DNA of 64,000 nt from Streptomyces venezuelae ATCC 10712 (lineage in GTDB: Bacteria; Actinomycetota; Actinomycetes; Streptomycetales; Streptomycetaceae): contig NZ_CP029197.1 of assembly GCF_008639165.1 (NCBI RefSeq), forward strand, positions 2,914,001 through 2,978,000, in the 5' to 3' direction. The notes beneath the pieces are model-generated. The model was not told the origin of the DNA, searched no databases, and was given only the letters and a program-made list of their open reading frames with translations. Below are positions 25,813-34,271 of this stretch, piece after piece. The translations under genes were made by a program, and so were the position numbers. How positions within the stretch are numbered: position 1 is the stretch's first letter; each line of letters opens with the position of its first letter.

Positions 25813-27912
25813 GTGACCACGCAGCCCCTCGCCACCGGTGACCCGCTCCGGCTCGGCCCGTACCGCCTGCTCGGCGTCCTCGGCGAGGGCGGCATGGGCA
25901 AGGTGTACATCGGCAGGGACGCGGCCGGTGTGCCCGCCGCCGTCAAGGTCCTCCGCCCCGAACTCGCCCACGACCAGCACCTCGCCCAGCGCTTCGTCCG
26001 CGAGGCCGACATGGCACGGGCCGTCACCAGCAAGGGCGTGGCCCGGGTGCTCGCGGCGCAGACCGAGGGCGGACGGCCGTGGATCGCCGCCGAGTTCCTC
26101 GCCGGGCCGACCCTCGACGAGGCCGTCAGGGCGTACGGGCCGATGGACGAGGCCACGGTCCGCGCCCTCGCCCACCCGCTCGCCCGCACCCTGCACGACA
26201 TCCACGCGGCGGGCCTGGTCCACCGCGACCTCAAGCCGGCGAACATCGTGCTCACCTCCACCGGCCCCCGGATCATCGACTTCGGCATCGCGCGCCCCGA
26301 GCACGGCCTCACCCTCACCACCACCGGCCAGATCCCGGTCACCCCGGGGTATGGGGCACCCGAGCAGGTCCTCGGGCAGCGCGTCGGACCGGCGTCGGAC
26401 GTGTTCTCGCTCGGCGCGGTCCTCGTCTACGCGGCGAGCGGGCGGCGTGCCTTCGACGCGGGCCATGTCGCCGCCGTCCAGTACGAGGTGGTGCACGGGA
26501 CGCCCGACATGAGCCAGGTGCCGCCGGCGCTCCAGGAGATGATCGGGCCCTGCCTGGCGAAGGACCCGGCGTTCCGCCCGCAGCCCCCGCAGGTCGCGGA
26601 GGCCTTCGCCCCGCCGAAGGGCGCCGACCGCGCCTGGCGCAAGGGGCCGCTCGCCGAGGACATCAAGCGGCGCGAGACCGGCACGAAGCGCCTGGCGGCG
26701 CCCGAGGACACCGCCGTGCCGTCCGGTGCGCCGTCCCGGCGCCGCTTCCTGACCGGCGCCGCCGTGGGCGTGGCGGTGCTCGGCGCGGGCGGCGGGGCGG
26801 GCGCCTGGTGGCTGAACCGGGGCGGGAAGACCCCGTCGTTCGACGTGCCGCCGGCCGTACCGACCCCGGAGGCCGCCTTCATCTCGGTCATCGACACCCC
26901 GTTCGGCGAGGTGCCCAAGCCGCTGTGGGGCCCGCTCGACGTGGCGGCGGCGGGCGGTGAACTCCCCCTGCCGGTACGAGACGTGGTGATCGTGCAGGCG
27001 AAGACGGGCGGGCTGCTCGCCCTGTCCGTGAAGGACGGGAAGGAACGCTGGCGGGCGACGGGCGTCGACGCGGACGCCGGTTTCGTCTCCGTCGCCGACC
27101 GGCTCGTCGTCGGCGTCGACAAGAAGGGCGCCCTGAACGCGTTCGTCGCCTCCACCGGAGCGCCCGTCTGGCAGACCGGCGGCGACGTCGACGACGTCCT
27201 CGCCGCCGACGCCACCCACGTCTACCTGGTGACCAAGGAGAACGAACTGCGGGCGGTCGACGCCTGGACCCTCGCCACCACCTGGTCACGCCCGATGACG
27301 TCACCCCGCTCACAGAACGGCCCCGCGAAGGCCGCGGTGGGCCGGAAACGGCTCGTGATCCACGGCCGGGACGGCCATGTCGCCGCCCTCTTCACCGAGA
27401 CGGGCGAGACGGACTGGGAGATCAAGGACCAGGGCACCGACGGCCAGGCCCCCGCGCTCGGCGACAACAACATCGCCTACCTCGGAGGCAAGGACCTGGT
27501 CGCCCGCCGGCTGGACCGGGGGGACCTCCTGTGGAAGGAGACGGCGAAGAGCGACTCCCCCCAGGGCTGGGGCACCCCCACGGCCAGCGGCGACCTCGTC
27601 TTCGCGGCCAACAGCTACAACGCCTACCGCTACAGCACCATGAAGGACGTGTCCTTCCCGGTCTCGGACTGGTACGAGGTCCTCGACGGCACCGGCATCG
27701 GCACGGTCAACCCCCCGGCGGTGGCGGGGGCGACGGTCTGGCTCCACTCCCCCGACCTCGGCTCGGTGCAGGTGGTCCACAAGACCACCCACGACCGCCT
27801 CTTCCTCGCCACGATGCAGCGCACGGGCGCCTACCAGCTGGCGAGCGGCGGCAACCGCGTCTTCATCGTCCGCGGGGGACGCATCGCGGCGATGCCGGTG
27901 TACGGGCAGTAG
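25813..27912 (+). CDS. Second Ser/Thr protein kinase with PQQ-type propeller
   Basis: 699 residues, GTG start. Kinase domain: LGEGGMGKVYIG, Lys45, HRDLKPANI (137-145), DFGIARPEHG (156-165), GYGAPEQVLG. A membrane segment at about 308-330 starts SRRRFLTGAAVGVAV, which fits the twin-arginine consensus closely. Outer PQQ-like repeats follow (VKDGKERWRATG, ASTGAPVWQTGGD, TETGETDWEIKD). Homologous to the kinase at 23544 but clearly diverged in the sensor half. It probably forms one operon with the two upstream kinase-family genes and may control the flanking WXG cassettes. Confidence 0.9.
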   Translation: MTTQPLATGDPLRLGPYRLLGVLGEGGMGKVYIGRDAAGVPAAVKVLRPELAHDQHLAQRFVREADMARAVTSKGVARVLAAQTEGGRPWIAAEFLAGPTLDEAVRAYGPMDEATVRALAHPLARTLHDIHAAGLVHRDLKPANIVLTSTGPRIIDFGIARPEHGLTLTTTGQIPVTPGYGAPEQVLGQRVGPASDVFSLGAVLVYAASGRRAFDAGHVAAVQYEVVHGTPDMSQVPPALQEMIGPCLAKDPAFRPQPPQVAEAFAPPKGADRAWRKGPLAEDIKRRETGTKRLAAPEDTAVPSGAPSRRRFLTGAAVGVAVLGAGGGAGAWWLNRGGKTPSFDVPPAVPTPEAAFISVIDTPFGEVPKPLWGPLDVAAAGGELPLPVRDVVIVQAKTGGLLALSVKDGKERWRATGVDADAGFVSVADRLVVGVDKKGALNAFVASTGAPVWQTGGDVDDVLAADATHVYLVTKENELRAVDAWTLATTWSRPMTSPRSQNGPAKAAVGRKRLVIHGRDGHVAALFTETGETDWEIKDQGTDGQAPALGDNNIAYLGGKDLVARRLDRGDLLWKETAKSDSPQGWGTPTASGDLVFAANSYNAYRYSTMKDVSFPVSDWYEVLDGTGIGTVNPPAVAGATVWLHSPDLGSVQVVHKTTHDRLFLATMQRTGAYQLASGGNRVFIVRGGRIAAMPVYGQ

Positions 27913-27933
27913 GCCGCCGCCGTACGGGCAGGA

Positions 27934-27961
27934 GCCCGCCGAGGACCGGCCCTCGACGGGC
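27934..27961. terminator. Bidirectional terminator between kinase operon and lipoprotein B
   Basis: GCCCGCCGAGG and CCTCGACGGGC pair with one C-A mismatch around a 6-base loop, located between the stop codons of two convergent genes. Confidence 0.6.
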
Positions 27962-27983
27962 TACGAGCGGGAGAGCCCGCCGC

Positions 27984-28628
27984 TCAGGAGCGAGTGGGGG
28001 GCACGCCGGTGGCGAGTGCGTCCCCCTGGCAGCCCAGCTTGGCCGAGACCTGCCGGGCGGCCGCGTTGGCGAGGGTGATCAGACGGGTGCGCTGCTCCAG
28101 GTCCGCCACCGGGACGCCCGCCGGGCCCCAGACGGTCGTCTCGACGACGATCTCGTGGGCGGGTGCCTTGAGGCGGCAGGAGAAGTAGACGTGGCCGAGC
28201 CCGGAGGAGCTGAAGGCCTCCATTCCCGTGGTGTAGGAGGTCACCTTCGGGACGAGCCCGGGGTCCAGGTACGGGCCCTTCTCCACCGCGCCCACCTCGA
28301 TCTTGAGGTCCTTCTCGCCGCCCTCCGCGGGCCGCAGCCCGCAGTACGTCACGGGCTGCGGCCGGTAGGCGTCGGCCCACTCCGCGGCCGCGTCGTCGCG
28401 CAGCCTGGCGACGGCCTTGTCCGGCTTCGAGTAGTTGTCCTCGAAGCGGTCGCTCCCCAGGACGGCCTTCAGCGCGGCCTCGACCGGCCCCTCCTTGGCG
28501 AAGCCCCCGCAGACCTCGGCCGCGGCCAGGCCCTCGGGTTCCTTCGTACCCCCGTCGCCGCCGGAGCAGCTCGTGAGGAGGGCGGCCGCTGCGGCGGCCA
28601 CCCCGATCCTTGCCAGCGCGGACCTCAT
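27984..28628 (-). CDS. Lipoprotein, third gene of WXG cassette B
   Basis: 214 residues. MRSALARIGVAAAAAALLTSC is a lipoprotein signal with lipobox LLTSC. The mature part contains GFAKEGPVEAALKAVLG and two further Cys; no known domain. It starts 5 bases after the stop of the 772-residue gene and corresponds in order to the lipoprotein at 18767-19438, although sequence similarity between the two lipoproteins is low. It may be an extracytoplasmic partner of the large protein. Confidence 0.8.
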   Translation of the reverse strand: MRSALARIGVAAAAAALLTSCSGGDGGTKEPEGLAAAEVCGGFAKEGPVEAALKAVLGSDRFEDNYSKPDKAVARLRDDAAAEWADAYRPQPVTYCGLRPAEGGEKDLKIEVGAVEKGPYLDPGLVPKVTSYTTGMEAFSSSGLGHVYFSCRLKAPAHEIVVETTVWGPAGVPVADLEQRTRLITLANAAARQVSAKLGCQGDALATGVPPTRS

Positions 28629-28633
28629 GAACG

Positions 28634-30952
28634 TCACTTCTTTTCGTACGGGTCCGGGAGGTCGTTGTCCCGGGCGTGCAGACGAGCGTCCCGAACATAG
28701 TCGACCAGGATCTCGTCGAGGTAGTTGCGGTCCTTCTCGTTCCAGCCGGGCGCGTTGGCGTAGGCGATGCCGGGCCGCAGCGAGTTCTCCTTGCCCATGG
28801 ACAGCGCCTCGCTCTTGAGGTCGTCCGACTTCTTCTTGAGCATCTCGTCCTTCTCGTACTTCTCGGCGATGTCGTCCGCCTCCATCCCGATGAAGGTGGT
28901 CACCGCGCCGCCGACCGTCTCGGCCGCCAGCGGTACGAGGACGCCACCGGCGCCGCCGGTCAGGGCGACGACGCCGCCCGCCGCGACCGCGCCGACACCG
29001 AACTTGACCCATTCGGTGGTCTTGCCGACGGCCTTCTTGTGCTCCTCGGAGTCCTTCTCGTAGTCCTTGTCGATCTGCGCCATGCGGGACTCGTCCATGA
29101 TTCCCTGCGCCTCGGACCCGATGCGCAGCGTCGTCCGCGCGTCGGTGAGGTCCCGCTCGTCGAACGGGGTGCCGGGCTTGGGGCCGACCTGGTCGAGGAC
29201 GCTGGTCGTGTACAGCGTCTCGGCCGCCGACAGTGTGGCGTGGCCGGTCTCGCTCTGCGAGACGATGCCCATGAAGTTGACGGCGTCGCCGCGGTTCCAG
29301 AGCAGGCCGGTGTCGAACTCCTCGCCGAAGCGGGACTTGCCCTTGGCGTCGTTGTAGCCGAAGGGGGAGTTGGTCTTCTCCTCCATCGTCGTGTCGCTGT
29401 CCGTCTCCAGGGAACGGTTCAGCTCGTCGATGTAGGCGGCGCCCATCTTGCCCAGGCTGTCGTCGATGCCCGGCTGCTGGTGCATGAACTTCGGGTCGCT
29501 GCCGTACCGCTCCACGACCTTCTGCATGACCTCCGCGTTCTCCTTGGTCCGCACGTCCTTGAGGCCCTCGGCCTCGGCGTCGTACGGATGGCCGGTGGTC
29601 GCGGACTCCAGGGCGTGGCCGAGCGCGTTGTAGCCGGGCTCCTTCGTCAGGTTGCCCTTGTCGTTCAGCTCCTCGGGCCACTCGCGGTCCTTGGAGAAGT
29701 AGTCGAACGGGTCGAGCTTCTTGTTGTCCTTGCTGTTCTCCGGCGTGAGGTCGATGTCGCTGTTGAAGAACTCCGTGGACGCCTTCGGGTTGTGCCCGAG
29801 GCCCTCCATGAAGCCGATCATCGGGTCCTTGCCGAGGTCGCCGCCCAGCCAGTTCAGGTGGCTCGGCTGGCCGCCCATCTGCTGCCAGGCACGGCCCGGG
29901 GGCAGGGCCCCGTCGTGCGTCATCTTCCGCTCGGCGACGACGAGCCCGTTGCCGTAGTCCTTCAGGAACTTGTCGTCGTAGTCGCCGACCCGCAGCAGGT
30001 TGCTCATGACCTGGAAGCCGTACGGGCTGGTGCCGCGCGTCTGGATCGGCTCGGTGCCGGCCTTGATGACGTCGGCCTTCCACTGCTCCATCTCGGGGCT
30101 CGTGGAATGGGTCGCGGTGGCGAGCGTCATACTCCAGTTCGTCTGGAGTTCCTTGAGCTTGTCCCGGTGGTCGACGCCCAGGCGCGAGCCGTCGCTCGGG
30201 TCGCCCATGTCCGCCCAGTACTCCATGCTGCCCTTGGGCCCGACCTCCAGGGCGAACTTCTCGGCGAAGTACGGGTCCTTCTGGTTGGCCTTGAAGAGGG
30301 CGTTGAGCTTGTCGATCTCCGCCGGAGTGGCCTCGTCGCCCTTCTTGTACAGCTCGTAGGCGGCGTGCGCGTCCTCGGCGTCCTGCACCTTGGAGGCGGC
30401 CTTGAGGGAGTCGTAGTTCGTGCCGGAGAAGTTGTTCTTGTCGCCGCCGACGAGGGTGCGCAGGGCGCGCGAGGCCACGTCGTCGGCGTCGTCGGCCCGG
30501 GTGATGGCGGCCTTGATCGCCGACCGCATGGCTTCGAAGTCGGCCTGCTCCGGCTTGGGGCCGTCGTAGTCCTTGGCCCGGCGGTCGGGGTGGATCAGAT
30601 AGCTGACGACCCCGTCCTGGTCGATCCGGATGCCCTTGCCGGGGGCCTCCGCCACCAGCTTCTCCAGCTCGCTCTTCGCCGCCTGGAACTCGGTCTCCGC
30701 GTCCCGCAGGATGTTGCGGATGCTGCGCGCCTCGGTCAGGGCGTCGCCGAACTCCTTGGCGGTCTTCCGGACGAAGGCCTGGGTCACCCCGGCGTTCTCG
30801 CCCTTCCAGTCGGCCTTGTCGGCCTTGCCCTGGAGGCCCGTGTCCGCCTTCTCCTTGGCCTTCTCCAGCTTGCTCACCGTCTCCGACCAGCCGGTGATCG
30901 CCTCCTTGAGACTGCTGAGGTGTGCGTGGAGGACCTGGTCGAACTTCAGCAT
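28634..30952 (-). CDS. 772-residue WXG-domain protein B (type VII secretion-like)
   Basis: Starts MLKFDQVLHAHLSSLKEAI. The WXG motif is at W49-K50-G51, the same position as in protein A. Shared blocks include AFVRKTAKEFGDAL, the segment ending SMTLATATHST, LGHALESATTGH and SLGKMGAAYIDELN. A Gly-rich hydrophobic stretch is at about 649-690 and a divergent charged tail follows. It is translated after the 138-residue partner (37-base gap) and before lipoprotein B. It has the size and layout of a type VII-exported protein with an N-terminal WXG targeting domain; activity unknown. Confidence 0.8.
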   Translation of the reverse strand: MLKFDQVLHAHLSSLKEAITGWSETVSKLEKAKEKADTGLQGKADKADWKGENAGVTQAFVRKTAKEFGDALTEARSIRNILRDAETEFQAAKSELEKLVAEAPGKGIRIDQDGVVSYLIHPDRRAKDYDGPKPEQADFEAMRSAIKAAITRADDADDVASRALRTLVGGDKNNFSGTNYDSLKAASKVQDAEDAHAAYELYKKGDEATPAEIDKLNALFKANQKDPYFAEKFALEVGPKGSMEYWADMGDPSDGSRLGVDHRDKLKELQTNWSMTLATATHSTSPEMEQWKADVIKAGTEPIQTRGTSPYGFQVMSNLLRVGDYDDKFLKDYGNGLVVAERKMTHDGALPPGRAWQQMGGQPSHLNWLGGDLGKDPMIGFMEGLGHNPKASTEFFNSDIDLTPENSKDNKKLDPFDYFSKDREWPEELNDKGNLTKEPGYNALGHALESATTGHPYDAEAEGLKDVRTKENAEVMQKVVERYGSDPKFMHQQPGIDDSLGKMGAAYIDELNRSLETDSDTTMEEKTNSPFGYNDAKGKSRFGEEFDTGLLWNRGDAVNFMGIVSQSETGHATLSAAETLYTTSVLDQVGPKPGTPFDERDLTDARTTLRIGSEAQGIMDESRMAQIDKDYEKDSEEHKKAVGKTTEWVKFGVGAVAAGGVVALTGGAGGVLVPLAAETVGGAVTTFIGMEADDIAEKYEKDEMLKKKSDDLKSEALSMGKENSLRPGIAYANAPGWNEKDRNYLDEILVDYVRDARLHARDNDLPDPYEKK

Positions 30953-30989
30953 GTGTTTCCCTCGTCAGCCGCTCTCGCCGCGCGTCGGC

Positions 30990-31406
30990 TCAGTTGAAGT
31001 GCTTGTCGATCGTGGACATGGAGAAGTTCGTGACCAGCACTTCTTCATGATTGGCGTGGCTGATGACGGTGTCTTCGAGGTGGTTGTGGATGTGCGCGCA
31101 GGCGCTGAGGAGCGTCTCGCACTGCTCCCGCCAGGTGTCCCACATGGTCCACATCGCCGACCCGGTACGGAATCCGTCACCGTCCAGGCTCTTGGCGGCC
31201 GTGTCGGTCTGGGCGCCCGCGTGGAAGGCGTCCCGCTCGAACCAGTGGAAGAGCTCCTGGGCCTCGTTGCCGATCGCCTTGAGATCGGCGGAGGTCACCT
31301 TGTAGTCGGTGGCGCCGCCGCTCCCACCGGGGTCGGTGGGCACGCTGTTGAGCCTCATCGCCGCGGCCTCGCTGCGGACCTGGCTCCACTCCTCGTCGAA
31401 CGACAT
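30990..31406 (-). CDS. Small ESX-like helical protein, first gene of cassette B
   Basis: 138 residues starting MSFDEEWSQVRSEAAAMRLN. Paralogue of the gene at 21783-22208: similar N-terminus, Gly-rich linker, and a helix-turn-helix hairpin with GFRTGSAMWTMWDTWREQCE at the turn. It follows the mycosin gene with a 47-base gap and precedes protein B, so it belongs to the 34733-27984 operon. Probable WXG-type secretion partner. Confidence 0.78.
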   Translation of the reverse strand: MSFDEEWSQVRSEAAAMRLNSVPTDPGGSGGATDYKVTSADLKAIGNEAQELFHWFERDAFHAGAQTDTAAKSLDGDGFRTGSAMWTMWDTWREQCETLLSACAHIHNHLEDTVISHANHEEVLVTNFSMSTIDKHFN

Positions 31407-31453
31407 CTACTTCCCCATGAGTGATTTGCGGACGTCCACGGACTGGAGCGGTC

Positions 31454-32707
31454 TCAGCTCCGCCGCGAACGAAGTACGGACACGGCGACGGCTCCGGCGA
31501 TCAGCACGGCCGCGCCGATGCCGAGCCCGATCCAGAGGCCGGTGTTGCCGCCGTCGTCGGTGGTGGCGGCCTGCGGGGCGGGGGCCGGGGCCCCGGTCTT
31601 CCCGTCGGCGGGCGTCGGCGCGGCGGACGCGGTCCCGGGCGCCTCGGTGGCGGGCGCCTCGGTCGCGACGGCCTTCAGGTCGTCGATGGGCCGGACATCG
31701 GCCGGCCCCGGGTCGCCGGGGGTCTTCAGCGTACGGAGCGGCCGGATGGCGCCGTACCCGATGTAGTCGCTGCGCTTCCCGCCCTCGGTGGGCGCGGCGA
31801 TGGTGTTGAGCATGACTTTGAGGACCTGGTTGTTGGTCCAGTCGGGGTGCTTGGCCCAGAGGAGCGCGGCGGCGGCGGAGGCGAGGGCGGTGGCGTCACT
31901 GGTTCCGGAGGACTCGCAGACGCCGGTGGCGCCATGACAGGCATGCACGACGTCCTTGCCGGGGGCGACGACATCGACCTGCGGACCGTACTGGGATGTG
32001 GGGACGCGCGTCAGCTTCTTGTCGACGGCGCCGACACCGACAACGCCAGGGGTCGCGGCCGGGTATTCCAGGTCATTGCTCTTGTCACCGGTGTTGCCGA
32101 CCGCCGCGAAGACCAGCGCGCCCTTGTCGAGGGCGTACTTCACGGCGTCCGTGAGCTGCTGGGAGCCGGCCTGGGCGCCCTTCGAGATGTTGATGACCTT
32201 GGCGCCCGCATCGGCGGCGTACCGGATCGCCTCGGGCATGAACCTGTTGAAGTCCTTGTCGGCCTGCGCCTGGTTCGTCTCACCGCCCCTGGCTCCCGGC
32301 ACGCGGATGGGAAGGATCTTCGCTCCGGGGGCAAGACCGAAGGCGCCGTTGCCGCCGTCCCGTCGCCCGGAACCGGCGATGAGACCGGCCATGCTCGTGC
32401 CGTGTCCGGTGTAGTCCGTGTACTCGTCACCCGACTCCTGGTCGGCGGCGAGGTCCTTGCCCTTGAGGACCTGCCCCCGCAGGTCGGGGTTGTCCTTGTC
32501 CACCCCGGTGTCGAGGACGGCGACCGTGACGCCCTTGCCCGTGCTGAGCTGCCAGATCTCCTCGGCGCCCATGGCGTCGAGGTGCCACTGCTTGGCGCGG
32601 ATGCTGTCCGCGTGGGCAGGGACGGAAGCGATGCCCACCAGCAGCATCCCCAACGCGGCCGAGGCGGTGACTCGGGCACGGCTACGACGAATACTGCTGG
32701 TACGCAT
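31454..32707 (-). CDS. mycP: Mycosin-type membrane-anchored subtilisin of type VII secretion
   Basis: 417 residues. A signal peptide occupies about 1-33 (ending VPAHA). The S8 catalytic triad is complete: Asp66 in VLDTGVD, His102 in GHGTSMAG and Ser270 in SSGTSDATALAS, with oxyanion Asn205. A Pro/Ala-rich linker leads to a C-terminal membrane helix (GLWIGLGIGAAVLIAG) and a short basic tail, the exact layout of MycP/mycosins. Mycosins stabilise type VII secretion complexes and cleave exported substrates. The gene sits in an operon with ESX-like proteins on both sides, which strongly supports the type VII assignment. Confidence 0.92.
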   Translation of the reverse strand: MRTSSIRRSRARVTASAALGMLLVGIASVPAHADSIRAKQWHLDAMGAEEIWQLSTGKGVTVAVLDTGVDKDNPDLRGQVLKGKDLAADQESGDEYTDYTGHGTSMAGLIAGSGRRDGGNGAFGLAPGAKILPIRVPGARGGETNQAQADKDFNRFMPEAIRYAADAGAKVINISKGAQAGSQQLTDAVKYALDKGALVFAAVGNTGDKSNDLEYPAATPGVVGVGAVDKKLTRVPTSQYGPQVDVVAPGKDVVHACHGATGVCESSGTSDATALASAAAALLWAKHPDWTNNQVLKVMLNTIAAPTEGGKRSDYIGYGAIRPLRTLKTPGDPGPADVRPIDDLKAVATEAPATEAPGTASAAPTPADGKTGAPAPAPQAATTDDGGNTGLWIGLGIGAAVLIAGAVAVSVLRSRRS

Positions 32708-32724
32708 CTGCTTCCTCGCGCTGA

Positions 32725-34227
32725 TCAGTCGATGACGGGCGGCGCCACTCGGCGCCCCTGCTGCCAGGTCTCCTCGTCCTCGACCAGGTAGTCGGGACGC
32801 TCTCCGTTCTGCTCCTCGCGCTCATCGGCACGGGCGGTGTTCCCGCGCACGAGGCCGGAGCCGCCGGGCGTGAAGGGGCGTCCGCCGGTGCCGGTGGTGC
32901 CGGCGCGCTGCGCCTTGCCGCCGACGACTCCGCCGGTCTCGCCGGCGAGGCGGCGTCCGCCGCTGATGCCGCTCTGTCCGCCGCCCATGGGGCTGCCCAT
33001 GCCGCCGCCGCCCATGGGGCCTCGGCCCATGCCGGTGCCGTTGCGGCCCTGCTCGGCACCGACGACGGTGCTGCGCGGGATGCCGGTGGAGGGCCTGCCC
33101 GTGTGGGGCACCTGCCGGCCGCCGCTGATGCCCTCGCGGGTGGCGCCGGGCATGCCCGGGAGGCCGCGCGGGCCGCCGTTGGACAGGGGGTTGCGCGTGC
33201 CGCCGGTGACGGGGCCGGTGGGGCCCACCGGGCCGGGGCCGTTCTTGCCCGTGAACGGGGGCACGCCGGTGGTGACGAAGGGAGGCGTGCCGAAGTCCGG
33301 CTTGTTGACCGGCGGCGGGCCACCGGGGGTGGGCGTCGTCGGGCCGGTCGTCTGGGTGGGCGGCAGGGTGTGGGTGTCCACGCTGTCGATGCCCAGGTCC
33401 ACCGGGGTGTCGGGGCGGACCTCCGGGCGCACCACATGGGTGGGCCGGGTCGGGTCGTCCGTGGGCCGGACGACGTTGTCGTCCGGTGTGGTCCGGGTGT
33501 CCTGCTGCGGACGCGTGGTGTGCGTCGTCGTCGTTTCGGTGTCGTTGCTCGTGGAGTGCCTCTCGCCCTGAGGCAGGGACGTGATGTTCCTGTTGCTGCC
33601 ACCACGGTCGTCCACGGCGTCCGGCACGAACGCCCCAGGCGGCGGCGGGAACACCGGCGGCACCTCGTTGCTCATCCGGTAGCTCGACCACTGGTACGTG
33701 GACGAGAGGCGGCGCATCTCGTCCGCCGCCGCCTGCCGGTTCGCCTCTTCCTTGGCCTTGATGACCGCGGGGTCCTCGGAGTCGGCCATCTGGCTTCGGG
33801 CCTGGCCGGCGATGTACTGCGAGTCCGGGTCGTTGTGGTACTTCCGCGCGGCGGCCAGGTTCTCCTTGGCCGACGCGTGGGAGGTGTACCGGGGCATGGC
33901 GCTCTGCGCCGCGGCGATGGCGGCGGAGTTGTCGTCCATCGGGATCGCGCCGCGCTTGCTGTACAGCGCGAGCTTCGACGTCGTGTTGGCCACGTTGATG
34001 GTCCACTCGGCGAAGGCCTTCTCGGCCTCCCCCTCCCAGTCCATGCCTTCCATGCTGGCCTTCAGCTCGCCGGCGATCTTCTCCAGCTGTGCCGCGACCG
34101 ACTTCAACTTCCGCGCCGCGTCGCCGACATAGAAGCTGCTGGCTTCGTCAAGCCATGCCAGCATCTGCTGGTGGGACATGCCGCTGAAGTCGGTTCCGCC
34201 GCCTCCGCCGCCCTCTGCAGGCCTCAT
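32725..34227 (-). CDS. WXG-domain protein with long Pro/Gly/Thr-rich tail (PPE-like)
   Basis: 500 residues. Residues about 18-190 are helical, with W64-E65-G66 in MEGMDWEGEAEKAFAEW, then YTSHASAKENLAAARKY. From about 195 onward the protein is low-complexity: PPVFPPPPGAFVPD, DTETTTTHTTRPQQDTRT, GPVGPTGPVTGG, and a C-terminus rich in Gly and Arg. The architecture is that of PPE-type or other type VII substrates: an alpha-helical targeting domain with a disordered extension. The ribosome-binding region lies 44 bases after the upstream gene. A likely secreted surface or matrix component. Confidence 0.78.
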   Translation of the reverse strand: MRPAEGGGGGGTDFSGMSHQQMLAWLDEASSFYVGDAARKLKSVAAQLEKIAGELKASMEGMDWEGEAEKAFAEWTINVANTTSKLALYSKRGAIPMDDNSAAIAAAQSAMPRYTSHASAKENLAAARKYHNDPDSQYIAGQARSQMADSEDPAVIKAKEEANRQAAADEMRRLSSTYQWSSYRMSNEVPPVFPPPPGAFVPDAVDDRGGSNRNITSLPQGERHSTSNDTETTTTHTTRPQQDTRTTPDDNVVRPTDDPTRPTHVVRPEVRPDTPVDLGIDSVDTHTLPPTQTTGPTTPTPGGPPPVNKPDFGTPPFVTTGVPPFTGKNGPGPVGPTGPVTGGTRNPLSNGGPRGLPGMPGATREGISGGRQVPHTGRPSTGIPRSTVVGAEQGRNGTGMGRGPMGGGGMGSPMGGGQSGISGGRRLAGETGGVVGGKAQRAGTTGTGGRPFTPGGSGLVRGNTARADEREEQNGERPDYLVEDEETWQQGRRVAPPVID

Positions 34228-34271
34228 CTTCCGCCTCTTCCCCGTGAACCCGAAATTCCGTCCGCGCCCGC

